Source of the DNA: Paraburkholderia franconis
GTDB taxonomy: Bacteria; Pseudomonadota; Gammaproteobacteria; Burkholderiales; Burkholderiaceae
NCBI RefSeq assembly: GCF_009362735.1
Contig: NZ_WHNP01000057.1
Span: 1 to 50,612, forward strand
Direction: 5' to 3'
Length of the DNA: 50,612 nt
A program made the translations under genes and the position numbers. The notes below the pieces were generated by a model that did no database searches, was not told the DNA's origin, and saw only the letters and a list, made by a program, of their open reading frames with translations. Of this stretch, positions 33,702 to 41,974 are shown one piece after another. Numbering within the stretch: position 1 is the stretch's first letter; each line of letters opens with the position of its first letter.

Positions 33702-35480
33702 ATGGCTGACACCAAGAAGCAGGATCGCCAAGCCGACGCTGCCGCCAATGCGACGTCGAATGACAAGACTGGCTTGCGCCGGGGACTGACGAACTACGGC
33801 GATAACGGTTTTTCCCTTTTCCTGCGCAAGGCCTTCATCAAGGGCGCGGGCTTTACCGACCGCGCGCTGGATCGTCCGGTCGTCGGTATCGTCAATACGG
33901 GCAGTGCCTTCAATCCATGCCACGGCAACGCGCCGCAACTGATCGAGGCCGTCAAGCGCGGCGTGATGCTGGCGGGCGGCCTGCCGATGGACTTTCCTAC
34001 CATCTCGATCCACGAGAGTTTCTCTGCGCCGACGAGCATGTACCTGCGCAACCTCATGTCGATGGACACCGAGGAGATGCTCCGCGCGCAACCGATGGAC
34101 GCGGTCGTGCTGATCGGTGGCTGCGACAAGACGGTCCCCGCGCAGTTGATGGGTGCCGCATCGGCTGGGCTGCCGGCGATCCAGCTGATCACGGGTTCGA
34201 TGCTGACGGGCTCGCATCGGAGTGAACGGGTGGGCGCTTGCACCGATTGCCGGCGCTATTGGGGACGCTTTCGTGCCGAGGAGATCGATGCCACCGAAAT
34301 CGATGACGTGAACAATCAGCTCGTGGCGAGCGTGGGCACGTGCTCGGTGATGGGTACCGCAAGTACGATGGCATGCATTGCCGAAGCACTCGGCATGACG
34401 GTGCCGGGTGGAGCATCGCCGCCCGCCGTGACCGCGGACCGCATGCGGATTGCGGAGCGCACAGGCGAACAGGCGGTGCATATCGCGCGCGCGCGTCTGA
34501 CCATCGACAAAATCCTGACGCCCGAGGCGTTCGAGAACGCGATGCGCGTGCTGCTCGCGATCGGCGGCTCGACCAACGGGATCATCCATCTCGCAGCCAT
34601 CGCGGGACGCTGCGGACTCGAGATCGACATGAAGGCCCTCGACAGAATGGGCCGCGAAACGCCTGTGCTCGTCGATCTGAAACCTTCTGGCCAGCACTAT
34701 ATGGAAGATTTCCATCACGCAGGCGGTATGGCGACCTTGCTTCGCGAACTGAAACCGTTGCTCAATCTCGATGCACTCACCGCGACAGGGCGCACGCTCG
34801 GGGAAGAAATCGAGCGCGCGGGCGGGGGCTTTGCGCAGGACGTCGTCAAGCCGTTCGATCAACCGATTTTTCCGCAGGGCGGCATTGCCGTACTCGAAGG
34901 CAATCTGGCGCCCGGTGGGGCGATCATCAAGCAATCTGCGGCCGATCCGACGTTGATGGAGCACACCGGACGCGCTGTCGTCTTCGAAAATGCAGAGGAC
35001 ATGGCCAATCGCATCGACCGTGACGATCTCGATGTCACCGCCGACGACATCCTCGTGCTGAAAAATATCGGGCCGAAAGGCGCACCGGGTATGCCTGAGG
35101 CCGGCTACATTCCGATTCCGCGCAAGCTGGCGCGAGCGGGTGCGAAAGACATCGTGCGCATTTCGGATGGCCGCATGAGTGGCACGGCGTTCGGCACCAT
35201 CGTTCTGCACGTGACGCCTGAAGCGGCGGTGGGCGGACCGCTGGCGTATGTGAAAACAGGTGATCGCATCCGGCTGAGCGTCGCGGAACGCAAGCTCGAA
35301 TGGCTGGTGTCCGAGGCGGAGCTCGCCGAACGCGCCCGCGCGCAGCCGGTCACGGCACCCACCGCCGGACGCGGTTATCGCAAGCTGTTCCTCGAAACGG
35401 TCACGCAGGCGGATCAGGGCGTGGACTTCGATTTCCTTCGTGCAGAAGAGGTGACGGCGAAAGTGCCGCGATCGTCCTGA
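33702..35480 (+). CDS. IlvD/EDD-family sugar-acid dehydratase
   Basis: The product is 592 residues, the length of pentonate dehydratases rather than IlvD (~560) or Edd (~605). The three cluster cysteines C73 (NPCHGN), C141 (GGCDKT) and C214 (GTCSVMG) have spacings of 68 and 73, the same as in structurally known L-arabinonate and D-xylonate dehydratases, which use a 2Fe-2S cluster. K143 in CDKT matches the carbamylated magnesium ligand, and S493 in 'ISDGRMSG' the catalytic serine. It should dehydrate an aldonic acid to a 2-keto-3-deoxy acid, third step of a non-phosphorylative pathway. It is the last gene of the operon; no aldolase or dehydrogenase for the product follows, so the pathway must finish with genes elsewhere. 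Confidence 0.93.
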   Translation: MADTKKQDRQADAAANATSNDKTGLRRGLTNYGDNGFSLFLRKAFIKGAGFTDRALDRPVVGIVNTGSAFNPCHGNAPQLIEAVKRGVMLAGGLPMDFPTISIHESFSAPTSMYLRNLMSMDTEEMLRAQPMDAVVLIGGCDKTVPAQLMGAASAGLPAIQLITGSMLTGSHRSERVGACTDCRRYWGRFRAEEIDATEIDDVNNQLVASVGTCSVMGTASTMACIAEALGMTVPGGASPPAVTADRMRIAERTGEQAVHIARARLTIDKILTPEAFENAMRVLLAIGGSTNGIIHLAAIAGRCGLEIDMKALDRMGRETPVLVDLKPSGQHYMEDFHHAGGMATLLRELKPLLNLDALTATGRTLGEEIERAGGGFAQDVVKPFDQPIFPQGGIAVLEGNLAPGGAIIKQSAADPTLMEHTGRAVVFENAEDMANRIDRDDLDVTADDILVLKNIGPKGAPGMPEAGYIPIPRKLARAGAKDIVRISDGRMSGTAFGTIVLHVTPEAAVGGPLAYVKTGDRIRLSVAERKLEWLVSEAELAERARAQPVTAPTAGRGYRKLFLETVTQADQGVDFDFLRAEEVTAKVPRSS

Positions 35481-35999
35481 TAGCGGTCGCCCGTGGGCAG
35501 ATCTCGGATCGTCGATAACCCCGGCCTTGACGAGTTCAGGTGGCCAGGTTTACCGAGGTCGGCCACCCTCGGCGCATTGTCGCCCGCTTCGCTCTGATTG
35601 GACGCCAGGAAATGACGCGTGCACGAACTGACTGCGGCCAGTTCGGTGTAAATCCGTCTCTGTTGTTCGACTGCCTGCTGAGCCTCGTTCGGCCATTTGT
35701 TGCCGTTCGCGCAACACAGGAAGCCGTCATCCCAATGGCCGGTTTACTCCAGGGAACGGTCGTTGCCGGCGCGTCGTTCCGAATGACGGCAACGGTTTGA
35801 GTCGGTCCGGCATCTGAGACGGTCGGCGAACACCTCACCGCGCACTAGCGGCCTGCTGCGGATTTGCCGGGACGGCAATCCCGGCAGTCTCATCAATTCG
35901 GTCTTTCCAGTCTCACGAACTCGGCTCCAGTCTCACGAGTTCCGTTTCCCTGCAATGCTGACCGGTCTGCCATAGCTGTTCACGCGGGAGTGCCACGAT
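35481..35999. other. gene-poor spacer between sugar and chromate loci
   Basis: No recognisable gene. Open frames on both strands at about 35540-35838 have no family resemblance and lack supporting start sites. The right part holds three short direct repeats described separately. Confidence 0.4.
35885..35948. repeat. three tandem ~20-bp repeats (CAGTCTCA...TTCGG type)
   Basis: Successive copies begin at 35885, 35908 and 35928. They read CAGTCTCATCAATTCGG, CAGTCTCACGAACTCGG and CAGTCTCACGAGTTCCG, each followed by a few variable bases. Such short repeat runs are often found near IS ends or as regulatory iterons; nothing here decides between these. Confidence 0.7.
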
Positions 36000-36104
36000 A
36001 TGCGATACCGAAGAGGCGTGACGGGGGCGCTTGTTGCGATCACGATTATGGCCGTCGGATGTCTTCTGGCGCTGCACTACGTCGCCTGGATCAACGCTGA
36101 CTGA
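36000..36104 (+). CDS. small membrane protein (34 aa), candidate
   Basis: An ATG at 36000 nine bases after GGGAG opens a 34-residue frame: MRYRRGVTGALVAITIMAVG, then CLLALHYVAWINAD, ending in TGA. It has a positively charged N-terminus (RYRR), one hydrophobic segment of about 20 residues and a short polar tail, the plan of a single-pass small membrane protein with the N-terminus inside. It lies upstream of chrB on the same strand but 300 bp away. No family is recognised, and so short a frame could arise by chance. Confidence 0.4.
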   Translation: MRYRRGVTGALVAITIMAVGCLLALHYVAWINAD

Positions 36105-36365
36105 CGCTGCGCGCCGATTTGCGCGTCGTGCGGCGTGTCACCGGGACCACCATCCCATAGGGCTCGCCGGTTTGCGAGCCCATCTTCTGTCGCGGCCGGC
36201 GGCCGACACCCGGCAACTCGACATCTCAAACTCGCTTTCCCGCAGACATCGCCCCCAATCCACATGGACGGCTCGCAGCGTCCGGTTGATCGCGCCGCTG
36301 CGTGTCCGATCGTCGGGTCCACATGCGCTCGACCGGCATAGCCGGAAGCAGCCAGGAAAGCATGC

Positions 36366-36401
36366 TTGTAGATATTGTTACTGTTGTGTATCTTTATCTA
36401 C
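36366..36401 (+). promoter_or_regulatory. chrB promoter with inverted repeat; likely leaderless start
   Basis: TTGTAG (36366-36371), a 17-base gap and TATCTT (36389-36394) form a plausible sigma-70 promoter. It would start transcription about at the chrB ATG (36402), which lacks any ribosome binding site. A perfect inverted repeat GTAGATA (36368-36374)/TATCTAC (36395-36401) with a 20-base spacer spans the core promoter, ideally placed for repression. Binding by ChrB itself is an inference from its known chromate-responsive regulatory role. Confidence 0.5.
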
Positions 36402-37382
36402 ATGGAATCGCTCACAACCTGGTCATTGCTTGTCCTTACGCTGCCGACGGAAAACGCCACCGCCCGCATGCGTTTCTGGCGCGCGCTGAAAGCGAAGGGG
36501 TGCGCGGTGCTGCGCGACGGTATCTATCTGCTGCCCCACACAGAAGAGCGCGAGCAGATGCTGCGCGAACTGGCGGGCGCGATCGCCGAAAGTGGCGGCA
36601 CGGCGCATCTGCTGCGTGCGCCGAGCCTTGACGCCGCGCAGGAAGCGGAATTCCGGGCGCTGTTCGACCGCAGTGACTACCATGCGGAGTTCATGCGCGC
36701 GCTGAAGGACGCACGCAAGACGGTGTCGGGCCAGTCGGCGACGGAGCTGACCAAGCTGCTCCGGCGTCTGCGCAAGGACTACGAAGCCATCGTCGCGATT
36801 GATTATTTTCCGGGTGACGCCGCGACACGCGCCGAAGCTGCATGGCAGGACTTCATCGGTCTGGTTGACACCGTGCTGTCGCCGGGTGAACCCCATTCCG
36901 CCGAGCGACCGATCCGGCGCCTGTCGGTCAGCGACTATCAGGGGCGCACCTGGGCCACGCGGCAACACATGTGGGTCGACCGCGTTGCGAGCGCCTGGCT
37001 GATCCGGCGCTTCATCGATCGCGATGCGCAGTTCATCTGGCTCACATCGCCCGGCGCCTGCCCGGCCAACGCGCTCGGCTTCGACTTCGACGGCGCGGCG
37101 TTCACCCATGTCGGCGAACGCGTGACGTTCGAGGTACTGGTCGTCAGCTTCGGTCTCGAGAAAGACCCCGCGCTGCTTCGGCTCGGCGAGATGGTCCATG
37201 CGCTCGACGTTGGCGGCGCACCCGTTCCCGAGGCCATCGGCTTCGAAGCCGTGATGGCCGGGGCAAGGGAGCGCGCGGCAGACGACGACCAGTTGCTCGA
37301 CGAAATGAGCGGGGTGCTCGATTCCCTCTACACGCATTTCGTTTCTACGACAAAAAGCAAGGACGAGAGGAAGCGTTCGTGA
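36402..37382 (+). CDS. chrB: chromate resistance regulator/protein ChrB
   Basis: The product is 326 residues from the ATG at 36402 (MESLTTWSLLVLTLP). The N-terminal half shows the ChrB_N pattern: 'TENATARMRFWRALKAKGCA' with 'VLRDGIYLLP', then a helical 'ELTKLLRRLRKDYEAIVAID'. The C-terminal half is the ChrB domain: 'TWATRQHMWVDRVASAWLIR', 'RFIDRDAQFIWL', 'HVGERVTFEVLVVSFGL', 'LRLGEMVHALDVGG'. ChrB is known as a chromate-sensing regulator of chrBAC-type operons. The stop overlaps the chrA GTG by four bases (GTGA), so the two are translationally coupled. There is no ribosome binding site, and translation from a leaderless mRNA is likely. A second, stand-alone ChrB-type domain is encoded at 40183-40614. 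Confidence 0.93.
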   Translation: MESLTTWSLLVLTLPTENATARMRFWRALKAKGCAVLRDGIYLLPHTEEREQMLRELAGAIAESGGTAHLLRAPSLDAAQEAEFRALFDRSDYHAEFMRALKDARKTVSGQSATELTKLLRRLRKDYEAIVAIDYFPGDAATRAEAAWQDFIGLVDTVLSPGEPHSAERPIRRLSVSDYQGRTWATRQHMWVDRVASAWLIRRFIDRDAQFIWLTSPGACPANALGFDFDGAAFTHVGERVTFEVLVVSFGLEKDPALLRLGEMVHALDVGGAPVPEAIGFEAVMAGARERAADDDQLLDEMSGVLDSLYTHFVSTTKSKDERKRS

Positions 37383-38563
37383 ATACGACGACAGCAACGG
37401 CGCCGGGCTACACGCTTGGCCAGATGATCCTTTACATGCTTCGGCTCGGCACGTTCGGATTTGGCGGGCCTGTGGCGCTTGTGGGCTACATGCATCGCGA
37501 TCTCGTCGAGCAGCGCAAATGGATCAGCGAGTCGGACTACCGCGAAGGCCTCGCGCTCGCGCAGATGATGCCGGGGCCGCTGGCCGCACAGCTTGGCATC
37601 TATCTGGGTCACGTGCACTACCACATCGTCGGCGCAACGCTCGCCGGTATTGCCTTCGTGCTGCCGTCATTCCTGATGGTGGTAGGCCTGGGCTGGGCGT
37701 ACGCGCATTTTGGCGGCCTGTCGTGGATGCAGGCAGCCTTCTATGGGGTGGGTGCCGCAGTCGTCGGGATCATCGCGATGAGCGCGTACAAGCTCACGAC
37801 GAAGACGATCGGCAAGAACAGGCTCCTGTGGGCGATTTACCTGACACTCGCGGCGGTGACGGTCATCACCGAGTCGGAGATCGCGTGGCTGTTCATCGCG
37901 GGCGGCCTCATCAACTGGTTCGTTGTGGCGCCGCCGAAATGGTTGAGCAAGGGCGGACTGAATGCGGCAGCAGCCGCGCAGCTGCCGGCCGCGAGCGGCG
38001 TGCTCAGTGGCCTTGACTGGCCGCTGCTCGGCCAGATCGGCTTGTTCTTTACGAAGGCCGGCGCTTTCGTATTCGGCTCGGGACTCGCAATCGTGCCATT
38101 CCTTTACGGTGGGGTGGTCACCGAGCAACACTGGCTCAATGACAAACAGTTCGTCGATGCTGTGGCCGTCGCGATGATTACGCCGGGGCCGGTCGTGATC
38201 ACCGTTGGTTTCATCGGATACCTGGTTGCGGGGTTCGCCGGCGCGTGTGTGGCCGCACTCGGCACCTTCCTGCCCTGCTATCTGTTCACGGTGCTGCCGG
38301 CGCCGTACTTCAGGAAGTACGGCAAGCTGCCCGCCGTCAAGGCCTTTGTCGACGGGATCACCGCGGCCGCCGTCGGTGCTATCACGGGCTCCGTGATCGT
38401 GATCGCGCGCCGTTCGATTGTTGACTGGCCCACCGTTCTCCTGGCGCTTGCGACGATCTTGCTGCTGTGGCGCTTCAGGAAGCTCCAGGAGCCCGTCATT
38501 GTGGTCGCCGCGGCGCTTATCGGGCTCGCTGTTTATCCGCTCATCCACGCACATGGTGGATGA
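37379..38563 (+). CDS. chrA: chromate efflux transporter ChrA
   Basis: The product is 394 residues from the GTG at 37379, behind AGAGG, overlapping the chrB stop. Both halves of a long-chain CHR protein are present. The N-terminal half has 'LRLGTFGFGGPVALVGYMHR', 'ALAQMMPGPLAAQLGIYLG' and 'GATLAGIAFVLPSFLMVVG'. The C-terminal half has 'FFTKAGAFVFGSGLAIVPFL', 'VVTEQHWLNDKQFVDAVAVA' and 'MITPGPVVITVGFIGYLVAG'. These FGGP and PGP motifs define the CHR superfamily of inner-membrane chromate/sulfate-type efflux pumps. It exports chromate and confers resistance. The internal duplication and length match bidomain ChrA. The next gene follows after 82 bp. Confidence 0.96.
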   Translation: MNTTTATAPGYTLGQMILYMLRLGTFGFGGPVALVGYMHRDLVEQRKWISESDYREGLALAQMMPGPLAAQLGIYLGHVHYHIVGATLAGIAFVLPSFLMVVGLGWAYAHFGGLSWMQAAFYGVGAAVVGIIAMSAYKLTTKTIGKNRLLWAIYLTLAAVTVITESEIAWLFIAGGLINWFVVAPPKWLSKGGLNAAAAAQLPAASGVLSGLDWPLLGQIGLFFTKAGAFVFGSGLAIVPFLYGGVVTEQHWLNDKQFVDAVAVAMITPGPVVITVGFIGYLVAGFAGACVAALGTFLPCYLFTVLPAPYFRKYGKLPAVKAFVDGITAAAVGAITGSVIVIARRSIVDWPTVLLALATILLLWRFRKLQEPVIVVAAALIGLAVYPLIHAHGG

Positions 38564-38645
38564 AAGGCAGTGCGGAAGAATCCGGTCGGTCACCAGTCGC
38601 CGCCGGGGTGCCGGGACACTGACCACGTCAAGGAGGTACGCAACC

Positions 38646-39146
38646 ATGCGGCTACTGAGCAGATCGAGCGTGCTTGCCACGGTCAGGACAGGCGGGCCTC
38701 AATGGATTGTACCGACTCGTCTGGCGATCGGCGCCATGCTGCTCGCCCCGGTCGATGGCGCGTTTCCGGATCTGTTGTGGTTCTCGCATCCCGGGTCACC
38801 CGTAGTGCCGGACAGTCCGGTTACCGCTGGACTCGCCCTTCGTGCGGTAGAGGTTCTGGCAGGGGTGAGCTTCGTCGCGGGCGCAGGCATCCGGCTCACG
38901 ATCTGCCCGGCAGCGGCAATCTTCGTTGTGCGGACGCTCGCCAATCTCGCAGGTTCCTTCGCCTGGTTGGGAGACACAGTCCACGCAGTGATCGTCCCCC
39001 ACGGTGATTGGGGGTACGGCGCCCTGTATCTTGGCGCCGCGCTGCTACTCGGTGATCTCCTGATGACGGGTAGTGGCAGATGGTCGATCGATTACTGGCT
39101 CTGCGAAAAGCTCAGGCCGGTGACGGATCGGGTTCCCGGACGTTGA
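38646..39146 (+). CDS. DoxX-like integral membrane protein
   Basis: The product is 166 residues from the ATG at 38646 behind a strong AAGGAGG. Four hydrophobic segments are visible (about 25-40, 65-85, 90-110, 125-145: 'LAIGAMLLAPV', 'VEVLAGVSFVAGAGIR', 'AAIFVVRTLANLAGSFAW', 'YGALYLGAALLLGDLL'). The layout and 'TRLAIG' N-terminus resemble DoxX/SURF4-type quinone-associated membrane proteins, but the match is weak. It sits between chrA and a superoxide dismutase gene, so a role in membrane redox balance during chromate stress is plausible but only inferred. Confidence 0.65.
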   Translation: MRLLSRSSVLATVRTGGPQWIVPTRLAIGAMLLAPVDGAFPDLLWFSHPGSPVVPDSPVTAGLALRAVEVLAGVSFVAGAGIRLTICPAAAIFVVRTLANLAGSFAWLGDTVHAVIVPHGDWGYGALYLGAALLLGDLLMTGSGRWSIDYWLCEKLRPVTDRVPGR

Positions 39147-39190
39147 GGCAACGATACATCGTTCGTTGTCCGCAGCAACAGGAGTCATCC

Positions 39191-39781
39191 ATGAACTTCG
39201 AGATCAAACCCCTTGCCTGTGACCCTTCGCGGCTTGCCGGTCTGTCGGAAAAACTGATCACCAGTCACTACGAGAACAACTACGCGGGCGCCGTCAAGCG
39301 CCTGAACGCCATTACCGTGCAGCTTGCGGAAATCGACGTGAGCACCGCACCCGTTTTCGTGCTCAACGGACTCAAGCGCGAGGAACTGGTCGCGGCCAAT
39401 TCGATGATCCTGCATGAGATCTACTTCGAGTCACTGGGCGCGAGCGAAGCTGTGAGCGGAGCGCTTGAAACGGCGCTCGTGCGGGATTTTGGCAGCGTTG
39501 AGCGCTGGCATGCTGAATTCTCCGCCATGGGCAAGGCGCTTGGTGGCGGCTCGGGATGGGTGCTGCTGAGCTGGTCGCCCCGACTCGGCAAGCTGCTCAA
39601 CCAGTGGGCGTCTGATCACGCGCATACGCTCGCCGACGGCCTGCCCATTCTGACGCTCGACATGTACGAGCATTCGTATCACATCGACTTCGGCGCAAAG
39701 GCTGGCGCCTATGTTGACGCGTTCATGCAGAACGTGAACTGGCAGAAGGTCAAGACGCGATTCGAGTCGCTGATCATCTGA
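39191..39781 (+). CDS. Fe/Mn superoxide dismutase (ChrC-like)
   Basis: The product is 196 residues from the ATG at 39191 after GGAG. The four metal ligands of Fe/Mn SOD are in place: H26 (ITSHYENNY), H75 (ILHEIYFESLG), D157 and H161 (DMYEHSYHIDFG). The N-terminal hairpin and the usual length agree. The HYENNY and HEIYFESLG forms differ from housekeeping SodB (HHxxYV, NHxFYW), as is typical of the SOD-like ChrC/ChrF-associated proteins in chr operons. It would remove superoxide generated by chromate reduction. The metal (Fe or Mn) cannot be decided by eye. Confidence 0.88.
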   Translation: MNFEIKPLACDPSRLAGLSEKLITSHYENNYAGAVKRLNAITVQLAEIDVSTAPVFVLNGLKREELVAANSMILHEIYFESLGASEAVSGALETALVRDFGSVERWHAEFSAMGKALGGGSGWVLLSWSPRLGKLLNQWASDHAHTLADGLPILTLDMYEHSYHIDFGAKAGAYVDAFMQNVNWQKVKTRFESLII

Positions 39782-39823
39782 GCGTCCGGATGGCGATTTC
39801 CCGACACGAAGAGGGAGGACATG

Positions 39824-40141
39824 ATGTTGATTCCCAACGGGCGATATGCGATCGCCAGTCTGATTCTCACGTGCGTGCTTGCGACAACCGGCTGCAAGCA
39901 GCGGCCTACCGAAAAAGCGGGCGGCCAGACCATTGAGCTCTCACAGGTGCCGGCCCCTGTCAAAGCCACCATTGAACAGCAGGCACAGGGTCGCCCGGTA
40001 AGTGAAATCGAAAAGCACACGGCCCGGGGCACGACCCAATATAACGTCACCCTGGGCTCCGGCGACCAGAAGCAGGAACTGATTCTCGACGAAACCGGGA
40101 AGGTCGTCGGGACGGGTGGCGACGAGGAAGACGACGACTGA
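39824..40141 (+). CDS. small PepSY-like lipoprotein
   Basis: The product is 105 residues. ATG 39824 is chosen over ATG 39821 because GGGAGG would be only two bases from the earlier codon and five from this one. The N-terminus is a lipoprotein signal (RYAIASLILTCVLATTGCKQ) with a weak lipobox ending TTGC. The mature part ('LSQVPAPVKATIEQQAQGRP', 'VSEIEKHTARGTTQYNVTLG', 'QELILDETGKVVG') has the pattern of a single PepSY/beta-lactamase-inhibitor-like domain. The tail is acidic (GDEEDDD). It is a periplasmic membrane-anchored protein of unknown partner within the chromate locus; the acidic tail could bind metal cations. Confidence 0.75.
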   Translation: MLIPNGRYAIASLILTCVLATTGCKQRPTEKAGGQTIELSQVPAPVKATIEQQAQGRPVSEIEKHTARGTTQYNVTLGSGDQKQELILDETGKVVGTGGDEEDDD

Positions 40142-40182
40142 TCAGGCGTTTTGTAAAGCTGTATTCAAGAAGGAGCAGCGTC

Positions 40183-40614
40183 ATGAAATGGATTACGCGC
40201 GAACGTCCCAAGGTCGACCGTATCGCCTGCCCGTGGCTGATTGCCCGTTTCATCGACAAGGCGCCCGAGTTCCTGTACGTGCCTCGCGACGAGGTCATGC
40301 GTGTCGCGAAGGAAACAGGAGCCATTCCCTTCGATGTGCCGGACGTTGAACTCGGTCACCACGGCGAACGCTGCAGCTTCGATGCCTTCCTGCAGAAATA
40401 TCAACTGGACGAGCCCGCGCTGGTCAGGCTTGCCCGCATCGTGCGAGGTGCCGACACCAGCCGGCTCGATCTGGTCCCTGAGGCGGCCGGGCTCTATGCA
40501 GTTTCGGTTGGCCTGTCACGCAACTTCACCGACGACCATGAGCAGTTGCGACAGGGCATGATCGTCTACGACGCGCTGTATGCCTGGTGCAAGAGCAGCA
40601 ATGAACACACGTGA
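40183..40614 (+). CDS. stand-alone ChrB C-terminal-type domain protein
   Basis: The product is 143 residues from the ATG at 40183. The opening 'RPKVDRIACPWLIARFIDKA' parallels 'QHMWVDRVASAWLIRRFIDR' of the full-length ChrB 3.8 kb upstream. Later 'ELGHHGERCSFDAFLQKYQL', 'LVRLARIVRGADTSRLDL' and 'PEAAGLYAVSVGLSRNF' match the same domain (ChrB: THVGERVTFEVLVVSFGL, LRLGEMVHALDV). The N-terminal regulatory half is absent. It carries C16 in the 'IACPWLIARF' motif and a GHHGERC segment that could bind metal. Its last 14 bases overlap the MFS gene start, linking the two functionally. Its role is not established: an enzyme-like chromate-processing or accessory function rather than DNA binding seems likely. 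Confidence 0.87.
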   Translation: MKWITRERPKVDRIACPWLIARFIDKAPEFLYVPRDEVMRVAKETGAIPFDVPDVELGHHGERCSFDAFLQKYQLDEPALVRLARIVRGADTSRLDLVPEAAGLYAVSVGLSRNFTDDHEQLRQGMIVYDALYAWCKSSNEHT

Positions 40615-41857
40615 GGAAGGTCGCACCGTTTCGCTGGCAGCCCGAATGTCAAGGCTGGTGTTGCCAGCGGGAGCCGACCGTGCAGCGCGGCTGCTGCTCG
40701 CAAGCCGTGGACTGCGAGGCTTCTGTGACGGGTTCATCGCGGTACTGTTACCCGCCTATCTGCTTGCGCTCGGGTTCGCCAAGGTCGACGTCGGCCTGAT
40801 CAGCACCGCGACACTGGCCGGCTCCGCCGTGTCCACGATCGCGGTCGGTGTGCTTGCCAATCGCTTTGCGGCACGCCGGATGTTTATGTTTGCCGCTGTA
40901 TTGATGGCCGCGACGGGCCTGGGCTTTGCGGGCCTATCGTCCCTACTGCCCCTGCTCATTGTCGCCTTTGTCGGCACGCTCAACCCGAGTTCAGGCGACG
41001 TCAGTCTTTTTCTTCCCCTCGAACAATCGCGGCTTGCCGGAATGGCGACGGGCGACGCACGGACGGCGCTATTTGCCCGCTACAGCCTGATCGGTGCCGT
41101 TTCGGCAGCGCTCGGTTCGCTCGCAGCGGGCGTGCCCGCATGGCTGGTGGCACATGCACACATGGCGGAACTTACGGCCATGCGCGCGATGTTCATCGCG
41201 TATGCGGCGACGGGCGGTGCGATCTGGTTGCTCTATCGTCGCCTGCCGCCTTCTGGCGCACAGACTTCCGGCCCGAGCGCACCGCTCGGTGAGTCACGAC
41301 GCATCGTGACGCGTCTCGCGTTGCTGTTCAGCATCGATGCGTTTGCCGGCGGCCTGGTCCTCAATGCCTTGATGTCGCTCTGGCTCATGCAACGCTTCGG
41401 CCTGTCAGTCGGTGCGACGGGCCAGTTCTTTTTCTGGGCGGGGCTGCTTACCGCACTCTCCCAACTCGCGGCACCGCCCCTGGCCGGCAAGATCGGGTTG
41501 CTGAACACAATGGTGTTCACGCATATCCCCGCAAGCCTGTGCCTGATCGCCGCTGCCTTTGCCGCTTCGTTGCCGGTGACGCTGGCGCTGCTGCTCGCGC
41601 GCAGCGCATTGTCCCAGATGGACGTTCCTACGCGCACCGCCTACGTGATGGCCGTCGTCACGCCGGCTGAGCGGCCCGCCGCTGCGAGCTTCACTTCGGT
41701 GCCGCGAAGCCTCGCTGCCTCACTCGCACCATCTCTGGCAGGCGGCCTGATCGGCATCGGGTGGCTCGGCGCACCGCTTGTCGCCTGCGGCGCCCTCAAG
41801 ATCGCCTATGACCTGTCGCTGCTTTTCCTCTTCCGTCACGTCAAGCCGGATCGCTGA
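40601..41857 (+). CDS. MFS transporter of the chromate locus
   Basis: The product is 418 residues from the ATG at 40601, inside the end of the preceding gene. Twelve hydrophobic segments are visible. Examples are 'GFIAVLLPAYLLALGFA', 'VGLISTATLAGSAVSTIAVG', the loop 'GVLANRFAARRMFMFAAVLM', 'IDAFAGGLVLNALMSLWLMQ', 'GATGQFFFWAGLLTALSQLA' and 'DVPTRTAYVMAVVTPAERPA'. The last fits the helix 10 region of MFS_1 drug/anion exporters often found beside ChrB-domain genes. It is an inner-membrane protein, probably an exporter. The overlap with the stand-alone ChrB-domain gene implies that the two act together, a possible second detoxification module beside ChrA. Confidence 0.9.
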   Translation: MNTREEGRTVSLAARMSRLVLPAGADRAARLLLASRGLRGFCDGFIAVLLPAYLLALGFAKVDVGLISTATLAGSAVSTIAVGVLANRFAARRMFMFAAVLMAATGLGFAGLSSLLPLLIVAFVGTLNPSSGDVSLFLPLEQSRLAGMATGDARTALFARYSLIGAVSAALGSLAAGVPAWLVAHAHMAELTAMRAMFIAYAATGGAIWLLYRRLPPSGAQTSGPSAPLGESRRIVTRLALLFSIDAFAGGLVLNALMSLWLMQRFGLSVGATGQFFFWAGLLTALSQLAAPPLAGKIGLLNTMVFTHIPASLCLIAAAFAASLPVTLALLLARSALSQMDVPTRTAYVMAVVTPAERPAAASFTSVPRSLAASLAPSLAGGLIGIGWLGAPLVACGALKIAYDLSLLFLFRHVKPDR

Positions 41858-41974
41858 GCGCGATTACCGGAATCAAACCCACGCAGGCGTGAGGAGACCA
41901 GCCAGAGCGCAGTTTTTCGAAGATCACAAAAATTGCTGCGTACTTCATGCACCCTGTCCAAGGAGGAATTTGTG

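Noticed and set aside
35536..35838. Overlapping ~100-codon frames on both strands between the sugar and chromate loci
   Set aside because: Neither has a recognisable motif, plausible start site or conserved composition.
38418..38645. Longer start for the DoxX-like gene inside chrA
   Set aside because: The strong AAGGAGG directly before ATG 38646 and the appearance of membrane segments only after it favour the short form.
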